This document shows positions 1-10,958 of a stretch of DNA of 64,000 nt, one piece after another. Positions within the stretch are counted from its first letter, which is position 1. Each line of letters opens with the position of its first letter. Origin of the DNA: Sphingomonas sp. PL-96 (lineage in GTDB: Bacteria; Pseudomonadota; Alphaproteobacteria; Sphingomonadales; Sphingomonadaceae); NCBI RefSeq assembly GCF_020707215.1, contig NZ_JAJFET010000005.1, positions 203,988 through 267,987 of the forward strand. The letters run 5' to 3'. The notes under the pieces were generated by a model. It saw nothing but the letters and a program-made list of their open reading frames with translations. It was not told the DNA's origin and did no database searches. Position numbers and translations under genes: made by a program.

Positions 1-1
1 G

Positions 2-19
2 CTGCGAGTGGCGGCATGA
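2..19 (+). CDS. C-terminal end of an upstream gene, probably hisA (partial)
   Basis: Only the last five codons and a TGA stop are in the window. The stop overlaps the ATG of hisF as ATGA, the usual arrangement for translationally coupled genes. In his operons of this group hisA normally precedes hisF, so this is probably its end. The identity comes from context alone, because five residues cannot identify a protein. Confidence 0.35.
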
Positions 20-783
20 CCGTCCGCGTCCGCATCATACCCTGCCTCGACGTCCATGCCGGGCGCGTGGTCAAGGGCGTCAACTTCGTCGACCTGCGCG
101 ATGCCGGCGACCCGGTCGAGCAGGCACGCGCCTATGACCTCGCCGGTGCCGACGAGCTCTGCTTCCTCGACATCGGCGCCAGCCACGAAGGCCGGGACAC
201 CATCGTCGATGTGGTCCGACGCACTGCCGAGGTCTGCTTCATGCCGCTGACGGTGGGCGGCGGCGTCCGCTCGGCGGCCGACGCCCGCGCGCTGCTGCTC
301 GCCGGCGCCGACAAGGTCGCGGTCAATTCCGCTGCCGTCGCGCGTCCAGAAGTGGTGGCGGAGATCGCCGACCGGTTCGGCAGCCAGTGCGTCACCGCCT
401 CGATCGACGCGCGCCAGGTCGAGCCCGGCCGCTGGGAAGTCTTCACCCACGGCGGCCGCCGCGCGACTGGCATCGACGCGCTGGAGCACGCCGCCCGCTT
501 GGCTGGCTTCGGCGCCGGCGAGCTGCTCGTGACCTCGATGGATCGGGATGGCACGCGCGACGGCTACGACCTCGCCCTCACGCGCGCGATTGCAGACGCG
601 ACCGACGTGCCGGTGGTTGCGTCGGGCGGCGTCGGCAAGCTCACCGACCTGGTGGCAGGCGTGGTCGAAGGTCATGCCAGCGCCGTGCTTGCCGCGTCGA
701 TCTTCCACTTCGGCGAGGCGAGCGTCGCCGACGCCCGCGCCGCGCTTGCGGCCGCCGGGGTCGCGGTGCGGGGAACGCGCTGA
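16..783 (+). CDS. hisF: Imidazole glycerol phosphate synthase, cyclase subunit HisF
   Basis: The protein has 255 residues, the normal length for HisF. HisF is the (beta/alpha)8 barrel that joins ammonia delivered by HisH to PRFAR, giving imidazole glycerol phosphate (histidine synthesis) and AICAR (purine synthesis). The first strand carries IIPCLDV with catalytic Asp12, and the second catalytic Asp is at about 131 in TASIDA. Phosphate-binding loops are visible as TVGGGVRS near 79-86 and VASGGVG late in the protein. The start overlaps the stop of the preceding gene, which suggests an operon. The next gene is convergent, so hisF appears to end the operon here, and hisE is not next to it in this window. 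Confidence 0.97.
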   Translation: MTVRVRIIPCLDVHAGRVVKGVNFVDLRDAGDPVEQARAYDLAGADELCFLDIGASHEGRDTIVDVVRRTAEVCFMPLTVGGGVRSAADARALLLAGADKVAVNSAAVARPEVVAEIADRFGSQCVTASIDARQVEPGRWEVFTHGGRRATGIDALEHAARLAGFGAGELLVTSMDRDGTRDGYDLALTRAIADATDVPVVASGGVGKLTDLVAGVVEGHASAVLAASIFHFGEASVADARAALAAAGVAVRGTR

Positions 784-856
784 ACGCAGCGGCGCACACC
801 CGCACCCCCAGGCACAGCCGCTCGTACCCCTGGGCGCCTGCGCAGAAGCGCGGCGG

Positions 857-1672
857 CTACAGCGCGCGCCCGTGGCGCCCCGCCAGGTCCGTCACATACT
901 GCCACGCGACTCGGCCCGACCGGCTCCCGCGCCGCGTCGCCCAGCCCACTGCCTCGGTCGGATCGAACGGCAGGTCGTGGGTGGCGCAATAGCCGGCGAC
1001 GATCGCCAGATACGCGTCCTGATCGACGACGTGGAACCCCAGGCTCAGCCCGAAGCGGTCCGCAAGCGCCAGACTGTCGTCGATCGAATCGCGCGGGTTG
1101 ATCGCGCTCGACTGCTCGGCCAGGTCGCGGGGCATCAGGTGGCGACGGTTGGAGGTCACCACCAGCCGCGCATTGGCCGGCCGCGCTTCCGCGCCGCCCT
1201 GCAGCAGCGAACGCAGCGCGCGCGCCTCGCCCGGATGCTCGAAGCCTAAGTCGTCGAGGAAGATCGCAAAGGCGCGCCCGGCACCGGCGATGGCCGCGAA
1301 CAGCGCCGGCAGCGTCTCCAGCCGCGGCGTCACCACCTCGACCAGCGCGAGCGCCGCACCGTCCGCCTGCACCGCGCCCACCGCACTTTTCACCAGCGCC
1401 GACTTGCCCGTGCCCCGTGCACCCCACAGCAGCACATCCTGCGCGGCGATCCCGTCGGCGAGCCGGCGCAGGTTGGCGAGGAACGCGTGCTTCTGCGCCT
1501 CCATGCCCGACAGGAGGTCGAGCGGCAGCGGATCGAACGCCCGCGCCGGCTGGAGCACGGCTCCATCCCACAGATAGGCCGGGTGCGCGAGCGGGTCGGC
1601 AGCGGGGGGCGGCGGCGGCGCCAGCCGCTCCAGCGCAGCCGCGATCCGCGCGAGAGTGTCGAAGGTGGTCAT
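857..1672 (-). CDS. DUF815-family AAA+ ATPase
   Basis: A 271-residue cytoplasmic P-loop ATPase. Walker A is GARGTGKS at residues 84-91, and a Walker B-like FAIFLDDL lies near 134-141. An arginine-rich region with NPRDSIDDSLALADRFG follows the core. The layout (short N-terminal region, LLWGARGTGKSALVK, then VVTSNRRHLMPRD) matches the DUF815 family, whose biological role is not established to my knowledge. It is convergent with hisF and has no informative neighbour. Confidence 0.85.
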   Translation of the reverse strand: MTTFDTLARIAAALERLAPPPPPAADPLAHPAYLWDGAVLQPARAFDPLPLDLLSGMEAQKHAFLANLRRLADGIAAQDVLLWGARGTGKSALVKSAVGAVQADGAALALVEVVTPRLETLPALFAAIAGAGRAFAIFLDDLGFEHPGEARALRSLLQGGAEARPANARLVVTSNRRHLMPRDLAEQSSAINPRDSIDDSLALADRFGLSLGFHVVDQDAYLAIVAGYCATHDLPFDPTEAVGWATRRGSRSGRVAWQYVTDLAGRHGRAL

Positions 1673-1838
1673 GCGGCGGGGTTAGGCGGGTGCGATAGGG
1701 TCGCGCAAGCATGGGTGCTCCGGCGCTGCCATGAAAGATCCCGCAGGCGGCGCCTCGGGCCAGAAGCGCCGCGCGCTGTGGTTCTGCTTGGTCCGGCGAA
1801 GACCGGGCTACGCCGTGGTCGGAAATCCGGACCTGCCC

Positions 1839-2477
1839 TCAATCCGCCGTTCGCGCGACCAGCAGCGTCAGCAATCCGGCAAGCACCGCGGCCAGCCCGA
1901 TCGCCCGATCCCCCAGCACCACGAACGCTGCCGCTCCGCCTAGCGTGCCGCCGACGAACCCGCCCCAGAATAGCAGGTCGCGCCACCAGGCGAAGCGCGG
2001 TCCCGCGCCCATCAGCGCGTCGGCCAGCCGCTGGCCAAAGCGCACCAGCGTGCCCGTCATATAGGTCAGCCCCAGCCGCACCTCGCCATCGCGCAGGAAC
2101 ACGGCGTTCTCCGCGCCCATCGCACCCGCCAGCAGCACCAGCCCGAGCTGCCGCGGCCCTAGCCCCACGCACAATGCGGCAAGCGCCAGCAGCGCCGTGA
2201 CCAGCAGCATCACCGCCTCACGCCCACGCACGCCTGCCGCCCGCGCCGCGATCGCCCCGCCCATCACGCCCGACACGAACCCCAGCAACAGCCCGGCCGC
2301 GGTCCAGATCTCCCCCTCCAGCCCGGCGACGAGCGCGACTCCGAGCCGGGTCGAATTCCCGCTCATGAACGAGGCAAAGAAGCCGGCGAAACTGGAAAAA
2401 GCGACGGCGTCGACGAAGCCGGCCAACGCTGCGAGCAGCACGGCGACCATCAGCAGGGAAACAGGCATGCGTTGCAT
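1839..2477 (-). CDS. DUF1275 (YoaK-like) integral membrane protein
   Basis: About 212 residues with roughly six hydrophobic segments. The conserved DUF1275 features are present: GFVDAVAFSSFAGFFASFMSGN near the N-terminus, the glycine-rich GFVSGVMGGAIAARA, and LTYMTGTLVRFGQRLADAL in the middle. The function of the family is unknown. I chose the ATG at 2477 because a purine-rich AAGGGG lies just upstream. A second ATG three codons on (2468) is equally possible, and the longer open frame upstream shows no family similarity. It is divergent from the TRIC-like gene, about 80 bp away. Confidence 0.83.
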   Translation of the reverse strand: MQRMPVSLLMVAVLLAALAGFVDAVAFSSFAGFFASFMSGNSTRLGVALVAGLEGEIWTAAGLLLGFVSGVMGGAIAARAAGVRGREAVMLLVTALLALAALCVGLGPRQLGLVLLAGAMGAENAVFLRDGEVRLGLTYMTGTLVRFGQRLADALMGAGPRFAWWRDLLFWGGFVGGTLGGAAAFVVLGDRAIGLAAVLAGLLTLLVARTAD

Positions 2478-2560
2478 AGCCCCTTGTCCCGCGTTCGGCC
2501 GCATCCGCCAACCCCCATCGGGGTTTCGCGACGGCCGGTGAACCGCTAGCGATCCATGCC

Positions 2561-3190
2561 GTGCCCATCGACGCTCTTGCCCCCGGCCCGCTGCTGCAGC
2601 TGCTGAACCTGTTCGGCATCGCCGTGTTCGCTGCCACCGGCGCGCTGGCCGCGGCACAGCGCGGGCAGACGCTCGTCACCGCTGCCTTTTTCGCCCTGAT
2701 CACCGGCGTCGGCGGCGGCACCATCCGCGATCTCCTGATCGGCGCGCCCGTGTTCTGGATCCGCGATGCGCAGACCGCCGCGCTCTGCCTGGGGGCGGCG
2801 CTGGTGACCTGGGTAACGCCGGAGCGCTGGTGGACGCATCGCGCGTTCGAATGGTTCGACGCGGTCGGCCTTGCGATCTACGCGGTCTATGGCGCGGCCA
2901 AGTCGCTGAGCTTCGGCGTGCCACCGGTTCCGGCCGCGGTGATGGGCGTGGTGACGGCCTGTGCCGGCGGCATCCTGCGCGACATGCTGGTCGGCGAGCC
3001 CTCGATCCTGATGCGTCCCGAGCTCTATGTCACCGCGGCTGCGCTCGCCGCAGGCCTTTATGTGCTGCTGATCGCGCTGGGGCTGCCCACGTTCTTGTGC
3101 GCCCTGTGCGCAGCCGGCGCCGGTTTCCTCCTGCGCGCCGCCGCCATCCACTGGAAGCTCGCGCTCCCCGCCTACCGCGGCAAGCGCTGA
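2561..3190 (+). CDS. TRIC/UPF0126-family (YadS-like) membrane channel protein
   Basis: A 209-residue membrane protein with about seven hydrophobic segments. It is built from two similar halves, each ending in the family signature: GGGTIRDLLIG in the first half and AGGILRDMLVGEP in the second. These match the prokaryotic trimeric intracellular cation channel family (formerly UPF0126). The start is GTG at 2561; an ATG five bases earlier is in another frame. A physiological ion cannot be read from the sequence. Confidence 0.85.
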   Translation: MPIDALAPGPLLQLLNLFGIAVFAATGALAAAQRGQTLVTAAFFALITGVGGGTIRDLLIGAPVFWIRDAQTAALCLGAALVTWVTPERWWTHRAFEWFDAVGLAIYAVYGAAKSLSFGVPPVPAAVMGVVTACAGGILRDMLVGEPSILMRPELYVTAAALAAGLYVLLIALGLPTFLCALCAAGAGFLLRAAAIHWKLALPAYRGKR

Positions 3191-3193
3191 GCC

Positions 3194-3769
3194 TCAGGCC
3201 CGCACGACCCCGACGTCGCGAAACGGCCGCGGCTCGGCCGGCGGCATTGCGGTGTGCGCGAGTCCGCACTGCCACAGGCCGATGTCGATCCACTGGCCCT
3301 GCTTGTAGCCGATCGAGCGGATCACGCCCGCGCGGCGGAACCCGACCGCCTCGTGCAGCGAGATCGACGGGCCGTTGGGCAGCGCGATCACCCCCATCGC
3401 CTGGGCGAAGCCCTGCGCGCGCAACGTCACGATCAGCGCCTCGTACAACAGCCGCCCGGCGCCCTGGCCATGCGCCCCGCTCGCCAGGTAGATCGTCGTC
3501 TCGACCGAGAAGCGATAGGCGGCACGCGACCGGAACGGCCCGGCATAGGCATAGCCCAGGATCGCGCCCGGCCCGGTCTCGCCCAGCGGATCGGTGCCGG
3601 TCGCGACCAGCCAGGGATAGAGGCCGTCGTGCGCCGCGATGCGCCCGGCCATGTCGGCGGCGCTTGGCGGCTGTTCCTCGAAGCTGATCGTGCTGCCGGT
3701 CACATAATCGGCATAGATGCTCGCGATCGCCCCGGCATCGTCGGTCGTGGCCGCGCGGATTGCGATCAC
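3194..3769 (-). CDS. GNAT-family N-acetyltransferase
   Basis: With the GTG start at 3769 the protein has 191 residues and begins with the typical IRAATTDDAGAIASIY. The acetyl-CoA-binding motif is HGQGAGRLLYEAL, followed by GVIALPNGPSISLHEAVGF and IGYKQGQWIDIGLWQ. This is the layout of the phosphinothricin/methionine-sulfoximine acetyltransferase-like subgroup, but the substrate cannot be assigned. The GTG overlaps the TGA of sppA as GTGA, so the gene is probably translated by coupling with sppA. Confidence 0.85.
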   Translation of the reverse strand: MIAIRAATTDDAGAIASIYADYVTGSTISFEEQPPSAADMAGRIAAHDGLYPWLVATGTDPLGETGPGAILGYAYAGPFRSRAAYRFSVETTIYLASGAHGQGAGRLLYEALIVTLRAQGFAQAMGVIALPNGPSISLHEAVGFRRAGVIRSIGYKQGQWIDIGLWQCGLAHTAMPPAEPRPFRDVGVVRA

Positions 3770-5664
3770 AGGCCGACCCGCGCCAGCATCAGGTCCATCA
3801 GCCGCACGTCCTCGGCCGCCGGCACCACGGGGCCCAGCGCGGCGCATTCCAGGCAGCGCGCCTGCATCGCCGCGCCGCCCTGCATCAGCCGCCGCGCATC
3901 GCCGAGCGCCTCCGCCAGCAGCGCACGCCGCTCACCCGCCAGGCGCGAGACCACGTCGGTCGACGCTACCCCCACCCGGTCCTCGTCTTCCTCGCCCGTG
4001 TTCATCGTCGACACCAGCTGCTGGAACGCGCTTGGCTCCTTTTCCAGATATTCGGCATGGACCTTTGCGGGGTCGAGCTTGGCGCGCCGCGCCGCCTCGG
4101 CCACGGCGTCGGACAGCGTACCGAACCGGTCGACCAGCCCCAGCTGGCGCGCGGTGCCGCCGTCCCAAACCCGGCCCTGGCCGATCTGGTCGACGCGTTC
4201 GGGCGTCATCCGCCGCGCCTGCGACACCAGCCCGATGAAGCGGCGATAGCCGTTCTCGATCGTCGCCTGCACCAGCGCATCGAAGGTGGCGTTGGTGCCG
4301 CCCGTCACGTTGGGCTGCCCGGTCAGCGGCGTCGTCTGAACACCGTCGGTGGTGACGCCGATCTTGGCGAGCGTGTTCTCGAACGTCGGGATCAGGCCGA
4401 AGATGCCGATCGAGCCGGTGATGGTGTTGGGCTCCGCGAACACCACGTCGCCCGGCGTCGATACCCAATAGCCGCCGCTCGCGGCCAGCCCGCCCATCGA
4501 GACGACCACCGGCAGGCCCTTTTGCTTGGCCTGCAGGATCGCCTGGCGCATCTGCTCGGACGCGAGCGCCGAGCCGCCCGGCGAGTCCACGCGCACCACC
4601 AGCGCCTTCAGCTCCTTTTCGGCCAGACCCTTGAGCAGCAGCTTCGACACGGTGTCGCCGCCGGCCTTGCCGGTGCCGGAGTCGCCATCGACGATCTCGC
4701 CTGCAATGGTCAGCACGCCGATCGCGTCGCCGGTCTTGGGAAGCGGGTTCGCCGCGATCCACTTCTTGAGCGAGATCGCCTTGAAGCTGCCCGGCGTCTT
4801 GCTCTCGCCGACGCCGACGCCTTTCAGCTCGGCGACGCGCTTGCCGAACGCCACCCGGTCGCCCAGCCGGTCGACCAGGCCCGCGGCAAGGTTGGCCTTG
4901 GCGATGTCGCCGCCGGCCGCGACCACCAGCCTGTCCGGCTGCGTGACGAACTCGGCGATCTTTGCCTTTGGCCGCGCCTTGGCCACCGCCTCGCGCCACT
5001 GGCCGAAGATGGCGCCATACAGCGCCTGGTTGGCCGCGCGCGCCGGCTCCGACTGGTCGGCGCGGGTATAGGGCTCCACCGCCGACTTGAACTGACCCAC
5101 GCGATAGACGTGCGCGTTGACGCCCAGCTTGTCGATCAGCCCCTTGTAATAGAGCTGCGCCCCGCCCGGGCCGGTGAACATCGCACCGCCCATCGGGTTG
5201 ACCCAGATCTCGCTGGCGTTGGACGCCACCAGATAGCTGCTGTCGGTATAGCCGGTCGCGTAGGCAAGCACCGGCTTGCCGCTCGCGCGCACCCGGCCCA
5301 CCGCCGCCGCGACTTCGGCCACCACCGCCGGATAGCCGCCGACGAACCGGTCGAGGTCCAGCACCACTGCCGTCACGCGCTTGTCGTCCCGCGCCTTGTC
5401 CAGCGCATGGACCACGTCGCGCAGGCGATGCTCGCGCGCCACCGTCGCACCGCTCAGCGCGGCAAAGGGATCGACGTCGCTCGGCTGCTCGACCACCGTG
5501 CCGTCCAGCGCCACCAGCAGCGCACCGGAGTTGATCGCGGGGTTCGGCTTGGCGGCAAGCGCTGCGAACAGCACTCCAAAGAACAGCAGCATCGCCAGCA
5601 GGACGAGGCCGTCCTTCACCGCGACCAGCACTTTCCAGGCACCCCGAACCAGTCTCACGCGCAT
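3766..5664 (-). CDS. sppA: Signal peptide peptidase SppA, 67K type
   Basis: A 632-residue membrane-anchored serine protease that degrades signal peptides left in the membrane after secretion. One N-terminal membrane segment lies at about residues 15-38. The length is that of the duplicated (67K) form, with two SppA/ClpP-like halves. The general base lysine is expected at Lys193 in [10 protein letters not shown]. The nucleophile is expected at Ser396 in [12 protein letters not shown] in the second half, so the Lys/Ser dyad is intact. The GNAT gene overlaps its stop codon. Confidence 0.95.
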   Translation of the reverse strand: MRVRLVRGAWKVLVAVKDGLVLLAMLLFFGVLFAALAAKPNPAINSGALLVALDGTVVEQPSDVDPFAALSGATVAREHRLRDVVHALDKARDDKRVTAVVLDLDRFVGGYPAVVAEVAAAVGRVRASGKPVLAYATGYTDSSYLVASNASEIWVNPMGGAMFTGPGGAQLYYKGLIDKLGVNAHVYRVGQFKSAVEPYTRADQSEPARAANQALYGAIFGQWREAVAKARPKAKIAEFVTQPDRLVVAAGGDIAKANLAAGLVDRLGDRVAFGKRVAELKGVGVGESKTPGSFKAISLKKWIAANPLPKTGDAIGVLTIAGEIVDGDSGTGKAGGDTVSKLLLKGLAEKELKALVVRVDSPGGSALASEQMRQAILQAKQKGLPVVVSMGGLAASGGYWVSTPGDVVFAEPNTITGSIGIFGLIPTFENTLAKIGVTTDGVQTTPLTGQPNVTGGTNATFDALVQATIENGYRRFIGLVSQARRMTPERVDQIGQGRVWDGGTARQLGLVDRFGTLSDAVAEAARRAKLDPAKVHAEYLEKEPSAFQQLVSTMNTGEEDEDRVGVASTDVVSRLAGERRALLAEALGDARRLMQGGAAMQARCLECAALGPVVPAAEDVRLMDLMLARVGL

Positions 5665-5822
5665 TTCCTCTGTTGAGTGTCGTTGGTGCTAAAGCAGCGT
5701 CAGAGGCGAGTAAACCGCGCTTCCCAAGGGCTTGGCGCGTGTGCCCGTCCGGTGCCGCATCGCGCCCCCACGCGTTTCCGCCACGCCTCGTCGGCCGACG
5801 CGTTTTTCCGTCCGCCAACCCG

Positions 5823-5851
5823 TTGACGATGCCTCAGGCCAACCGCATATG
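5823..5851 (+). promoter_or_regulatory. Probable housekeeping-type promoter of groESL
   Basis: TTGACG at 5823-5828 and CATATG at 5846-5851 are separated by 17 bp, close to the vegetative -35/-10 pattern. The CIRCE operator begins 8 bp after the -10 box, where HrcA would block transcription initiation. Confidence 0.5.
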
Positions 5852-5858
5852 TCCGCTG

Positions 5859-5885
5859 CTGGCACTCGCCGGGGGTGAGTGCCAA
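5859..5885 (+). promoter_or_regulatory. CIRCE operator (HrcA binding site)
   Basis: CTGGCACTC and GAGTGCCAA form an inverted repeat with a 9-bp spacer. This matches the CIRCE consensus with one arm mismatch. It lies 30 bp before the groES start. HrcA repression relieved by heat is established for CIRCE elsewhere. hrcA itself is not in this window. Confidence 0.93.
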
Positions 5886-5915
5886 AAACCAGTTTTTGCA
5901 GAAAGGAAAGCGCGC

Positions 5916-6203
5916 ATGAACTTTCGTCCGCTGCACGATCGTGTGCTCGTTCGCCGCGTCGAAGCCGAGGAAAAGACCGCTGGCGGGATCATCATCCCGG
6001 ACACGGCCAAGGAAAAGCCGCAGGAGGGCGAGGTTGTCGCCGCCGGCACCGGCACCAAGTCGGAAGACGGCAAGGTCACCCCGCTCGACGTCAAGGCCGG
6101 CGACCGCATCCTGTTCGGCAAGTGGTCGGGCACCGAGGTCAAGGTGAATGGCGAAGACCTGCTCATCATGAAGGAATCCGACATCCTGGGGATCGTCGGC
6201 TGA
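5916..6203 (+). CDS. groES: Co-chaperonin GroES (Hsp10)
   Basis: 95 residues, the standard GroES length. It begins [14 protein letters not shown], has the mobile-loop region [19 protein letters not shown], and ends ESDILGIVG. Seven copies form the lid on GroEL. The ATG at 5916 follows GAAAGGAAAG. It is cotranscribed with groEL, and the 107-bp gap between them carries a palindromic repeat. Confidence 0.99.
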   Translation: MNFRPLHDRVLVRRVEAEEKTAGGIIIPDTAKEKPQEGEVVAAGTGTKSEDGKVTPLDVKAGDRILFGKWSGTEVKVNGEDLLIMKESDILGIVG

Positions 6204-6211
6204 TTTCCTGA

Positions 6212-7948
<1,737 letters not shown>

Positions 7949-7956
7949 TCCGGCTG

Positions 7957-7988
7957 CGGCCCGGGCCAGCTTGTGCTGGCCCGGGTCC
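7957..7988 (+). terminator. Strong hairpin after groEL
   Basis: A 13-bp stem of the GGCCCGGGCCAGC type with loop TTGT begins about 10 bp after the groEL stop. No T-run follows, so it may be an RNA-stabilising hairpin or a weak terminator acting with the one at 8075. Confidence 0.45.
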
Positions 7989-8074
7989 CGCACCGGATCG
8001 GCCGGCGGACTTCGGCCCGCCCGAAGTCCGTCCGACGTCCAGCACCGGCTCTGCCGGTGCCGACCCAAGGAAAT

Positions 8075-8113
8075 GGGGCCGGAGGGGAAACCTTCCGGCC
8101 CCTTTCTTTTTGG
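8075..8113 (+). terminator. Rho-independent terminator of groESL
   Basis: A 9-bp perfect stem (GGGGCCGGA / TCCGGCCCC) is followed directly by TTTCTTTTT. It lies between groEL and the M3 peptidase gene and should end the groESL transcript. Confidence 0.8.
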
Positions 8114-8188
8114 CCCTTTCTTTCGGCCCCGGGACTGACGATGTTCGGCGCCAAGCGTCGTCCGACGCAGCCATCCACGGGAATCCGC

Positions 8189-10063
8189 ATGACCGATCTC
8201 AGCCGCCGCGAAGCGCTCGCCACCTCTGCGCTTGCAGGACTTGCCGCCGCCGCCCCCGCCTGGGCGCAGCAGGGCGCCACACCCGCTCCCGGCGCCACCG
8301 CCGCCGCCTGGGACCTGACCGAGCTCTACCCCAATGACGCCGCCTGGGACGCCGCCCGCGTCAAGGCGCTTGCCGATGCCAAGGCGCTCGCCCAGTGGAA
8401 GGGGCGGCTCGGCGAAAGCGCCGACGTGCTGGCCCAGGCCTTGTCGGCCCAGTCCGACGTCGGCCGCACTGTGTCGCGCCTCTACACCTATATCAGCCTG
8501 AAGGCCGACGAAGACGTTCGCGTCGCCGCCAACCAGGAACGCCGCGCCCAGGCCACCGACCTGTGGGTGGCACTCGGCGAGGCGACCGCCTGGACCGGCC
8601 CCGAGCTGATCGCGCTCGGCCGCCCGAAGATCGAGGCGTTCACTGCCCAGAACGCGACGCTGCGCACCCGCTTCGGCATGGCGCTCAAGAACGTCCTGCG
8701 CCAGGCCGAGCACACGCTGAGTCCAGAGGGCGAGGCGCTGCTCGCCAGCGCCGGCGCCGCGCTGTCGGGTCCGGGCGAGACGGCCGAGCAGCTGCGCTCC
8801 TCGGACATGCCGCGCCCGACCGTGCAGCTTTCGACCGGCAAGTCGGTGCGGCTCGACGACCAGGGCTATTCGCTCAACCGCGACGCCCCCAACCGCGCCG
8901 ACCGCAAGCAGGTGTTCGACGCCTTCTGGAAGAGCTACGACGCCTTCGAAAGCTCGCTCGGTTCTGCGTACGTCGCCAAGATCAAGGGCGACATCTTCAA
9001 CGCCCGCGCCCGCAAATACCCGAGCTCGCTGGCAGCCGCGGTATCGGGCGGCAACATCCCCGAGGGGGTGTACCGCACGCTGGTGCAGGAGACCAACGCC
9101 GGCCTGCCGCAGCTCCACCGCTATTTCGAGCTGCGCCGCCGCATGCTCAAGCTGCCCGACATGGCGTACTACGACATCTACCCGCCGCTGGTGTCGCTCG
9201 ACCGCCGCTTCACCCTGTCGGAGATGCGCACGCTGACGCTGGAGGCGACCAAGCCGCTCGGGCCTGAATACGCCAAGCTGATCGCGCAAGGCACCGCGGC
9301 GCGCTGGATGGATCCCTTCCCGCGCACCGGCAAGCGTTCGGGCGCGTACATGAACCCCGGCGCTTACGACGTGCACCCCTATCTGCTCCTCAACCTCGGC
9401 GAGAATTACGAGGGGCTGTCGACCTATGCGCACGAATGGGGCCATGCGATCCACTCGCTGCTCGCCAACCGCGCGCAGCCTTATGACATGGCCGACTATC
9501 CGATCTTCCTCGCAGAGATCGCCTCGACCGCGAACGAGGCGCTGCTGGTCGACATGATGCTCAAGCGCGCCAAGACCCGCGAGGAGAAGCTCTTCTACCT
9601 CGGCCAGCGCATGGAGAGCATTCGCGGCACCTTCTTCCGTCAGGCAATGTTCGCCGAGTTCGAGCTGGAGGCGCACGAGCTGGCCGAGAAGAGCGAGGGC
9701 GTGTCGGGCGCGCGCTTCACCGCGCTCTACCTCGACCTGCTCAAGCGCTACCACGGCCCCAAGGTCGCGATCGACCCGGCCTATGCGATCGAGTGGGCGT
9801 ACATCCCCCACTTCTATTCCAACTTCTACGTCTATCAGTACGCCACCTCGATCACCGCGGCCGAGTATTTCGCCCGCTCGGTGCTCACCGGCGGCACCGC
9901 CGAGCGCGACCGCTATCTGACGGTGCTGAAGGCGGGCGGCTCGGACTATCCGATCGATATCCTGAAGCGCGCCGGCCTCGATATGACGAGCCCGGAGCCG
10001 TACCGCCAGCTGGTCCAGAGCTTCAAGGAAACGCTCGACCAGGCCGAAGCGCTGCTGGCCTGA
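8189..10063 (+). CDS. M3-family oligoendopeptidase (PepF-like), Tat-exported
   Basis: 624 residues from the ATG at 8189. The N-terminus LSRREALATSALAG with an AAPAWAQQ cleavage site is a twin-arginine signal peptide, so the enzyme probably acts in the periplasm as a folded metalloprotein. The zinc motif is HEWGH at residues 415-419, followed by the glutamate-bearing EIASTANEALLVD segment. The C-terminal GPKVAIDPAYAIEWAYIPHFY is typical of the family, which cleaves short peptides. Export of an M3 enzyme is less usual than the cytoplasmic form. Earlier in-frame starts run through the groEL terminator and are unlikely. Confidence 0.93.
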   Translation: MTDLSRREALATSALAGLAAAAPAWAQQGATPAPGATAAAWDLTELYPNDAAWDAARVKALADAKALAQWKGRLGESADVLAQALSAQSDVGRTVSRLYTYISLKADEDVRVAANQERRAQATDLWVALGEATAWTGPELIALGRPKIEAFTAQNATLRTRFGMALKNVLRQAEHTLSPEGEALLASAGAALSGPGETAEQLRSSDMPRPTVQLSTGKSVRLDDQGYSLNRDAPNRADRKQVFDAFWKSYDAFESSLGSAYVAKIKGDIFNARARKYPSSLAAAVSGGNIPEGVYRTLVQETNAGLPQLHRYFELRRRMLKLPDMAYYDIYPPLVSLDRRFTLSEMRTLTLEATKPLGPEYAKLIAQGTAARWMDPFPRTGKRSGAYMNPGAYDVHPYLLLNLGENYEGLSTYAHEWGHAIHSLLANRAQPYDMADYPIFLAEIASTANEALLVDMMLKRAKTREEKLFYLGQRMESIRGTFFRQAMFAEFELEAHELAEKSEGVSGARFTALYLDLLKRYHGPKVAIDPAYAIEWAYIPHFYSNFYVYQYATSITAAEYFARSVLTGGTAERDRYLTVLKAGGSDYPIDILKRAGLDMTSPEPYRQLVQSFKETLDQAEALLA

Positions 10064-10068
10064 GCCAA

Positions 10069-10096
10069 GCAGGGAGGGCCACGCGGCCCTCCCTGC
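10069..10096 (+). terminator. Hairpin after the M3 peptidase gene
   Basis: GCAGGGAGGGCC and GGCCCTCCCTGC form a perfect 12-bp stem with loop ACGC, 5 bp after the stop codon. There is no clear T-run. It is a likely transcript end. Confidence 0.55.
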
Positions 10097-10199
10097 CACC
10101 TCCTCCCGCATCTCAGCCGCTCCTACGCGCCCCTCCCCTTCCTCTGCGGCAGACCGCAGGCGGAGAGACAAAGGTCGAGATTGGGTGGGAAGCGGCCGT

Positions 10200-10460
10200 T
10201 CAGTTGAACCAGCGATCGTGCATATAGCCCAGAAAGGATTTGTCTCCCACCGGGTGCCCGGACGCTGAGCCGATCACCGAGTCCACGCCGCACAGGGGAC
10301 AAAGAGCTGTTCCGCCATCATCCACCCACGCATCAATACTGGCGGCCGTGAAGGTCGCGTGGCAGTAGAAGCAGCCGCAAACATCACTTCGCCCCAGCTC
10401 CGCCCGGTGGTTGCTTGAATGGCGGTGAGCCGCATCCAACGCCTGCGGATCATATTCCAT
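10200..10460 (-). CDS. Small zinc-ribbon-like protein of unknown function
   Basis: With ATG at 10460 the product has 86 residues. It has two cysteine pairs: CGCFYC around residues 26-31 and CPLC about 25 residues later. These would fit a Zn ribbon. The surrounding text DVCGCFYCHATF and CPLCGVDSVIGSASG resembles a family of small hypothetical bacterial proteins I remember, but no role is known to me. The longer open frame upstream runs into a repeat (10486-10513), so I prefer this start, although no clear Shine-Dalgarno site precedes it. Its base composition looks less GC-rich than the flanks. Confidence 0.6.
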   Translation of the reverse strand: MEYDPQALDAAHRHSSNHRAELGRSDVCGCFYCHATFTAASIDAWVDDGGTALCPLCGVDSVIGSASGHPVGDKSFLGYMHDRWFN

Positions 10461-10485
10461 CAGGTCAGCATCGACGCACTCGGGA

Positions 10486-10513
10486 ATGTCCGCAAGTGGG
10501 TGGTTAGCTGCTG
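10486..10513. repeat. Short repeat copy 1 (TCCGCAAG type)
   Basis: ATGTCCGCAAGTGGGTGG then TTAGCTGCTG aligns with the copy at 10867-10897, sharing TCCGCAAG.GGG and the following G.TTAGC. It overlaps the end of the small membrane protein gene and lies just upstream of the zinc-ribbon gene. Confidence 0.6.
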
Positions 10514-10842
10514 TACTGGAGAAGGCTCTCTCGCCGCCTCCACTCAACGAAAACAACGGTCGAAATCGCAACGAGGCAGAACACGCGCCAGTTGCTGGTG
10601 ACTTCTACAAATAACAGAACAGGGGGTGCGAAACATGCCACCGATAGGGCGCCCGTTTCGGTCGGCCACCCGCTTTTCTGAGCAACTAACCAAAGTCCAG
10701 CCAACAAGCCCAGAACTGCGAGAGCGAAATAGCAGGCCGCGTAAGCGACGGCTGACACGTTGAAGTACCGAAGGCCCGCGCAGGCGAGACCGAGGGTTCC
10801 GATTACTGACCATAGGTGGCGCGGCGGCGATCGCTTGATCAT
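10504..10842 (-). CDS. Small membrane protein of unknown function
   Basis: With ATG at 10842 the product has 112 residues and about four hydrophobic stretches: SVIGTLGLACAGL, AVAYAACYFALAVLGLLAGL, a third around FAPPVLLFVEV, and a fourth at VFCLVAISTVVFV. It ends in a short basic tail. I do not recognise the family. No strong ribosome-binding site is visible. The gene lies in the less GC-rich stretch between two copies of the TCCGCAAG repeat, in the same direction as its neighbours. Confidence 0.45.
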   Translation of the reverse strand: MIKRSPPRHLWSVIGTLGLACAGLRYFNVSAVAYAACYFALAVLGLLAGLWLVAQKSGWPTETGALSVACFAPPVLLFVEVTSNWRVFCLVAISTVVFVEWRRRESLLQYSS

Positions 10843-10866
10843 AGAGACAGGATAGCCGCCAGCCGT

Positions 10867-10897
10867 ACGTCCGCAAGCGGGCGTTAGCGGACGCTGC
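10867..10897. repeat. Short repeat copy 2 (TCCGCAAG type, palindromic)
   Basis: GTCCGC and GCGGAC arms flank AAGCGGGCGTTA. The whole unit aligns with 10486-10513. It lies just upstream of the small membrane protein gene on the minus strand, as copy 1 does for the next gene. Confidence 0.6.
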
Positions 10898-10958
10898 TCC
10901 ATATACGTACTCGCCCGCCGAAGCCGCAGGCGGACCACTCGGCCCCGCAGGTGGAGCG

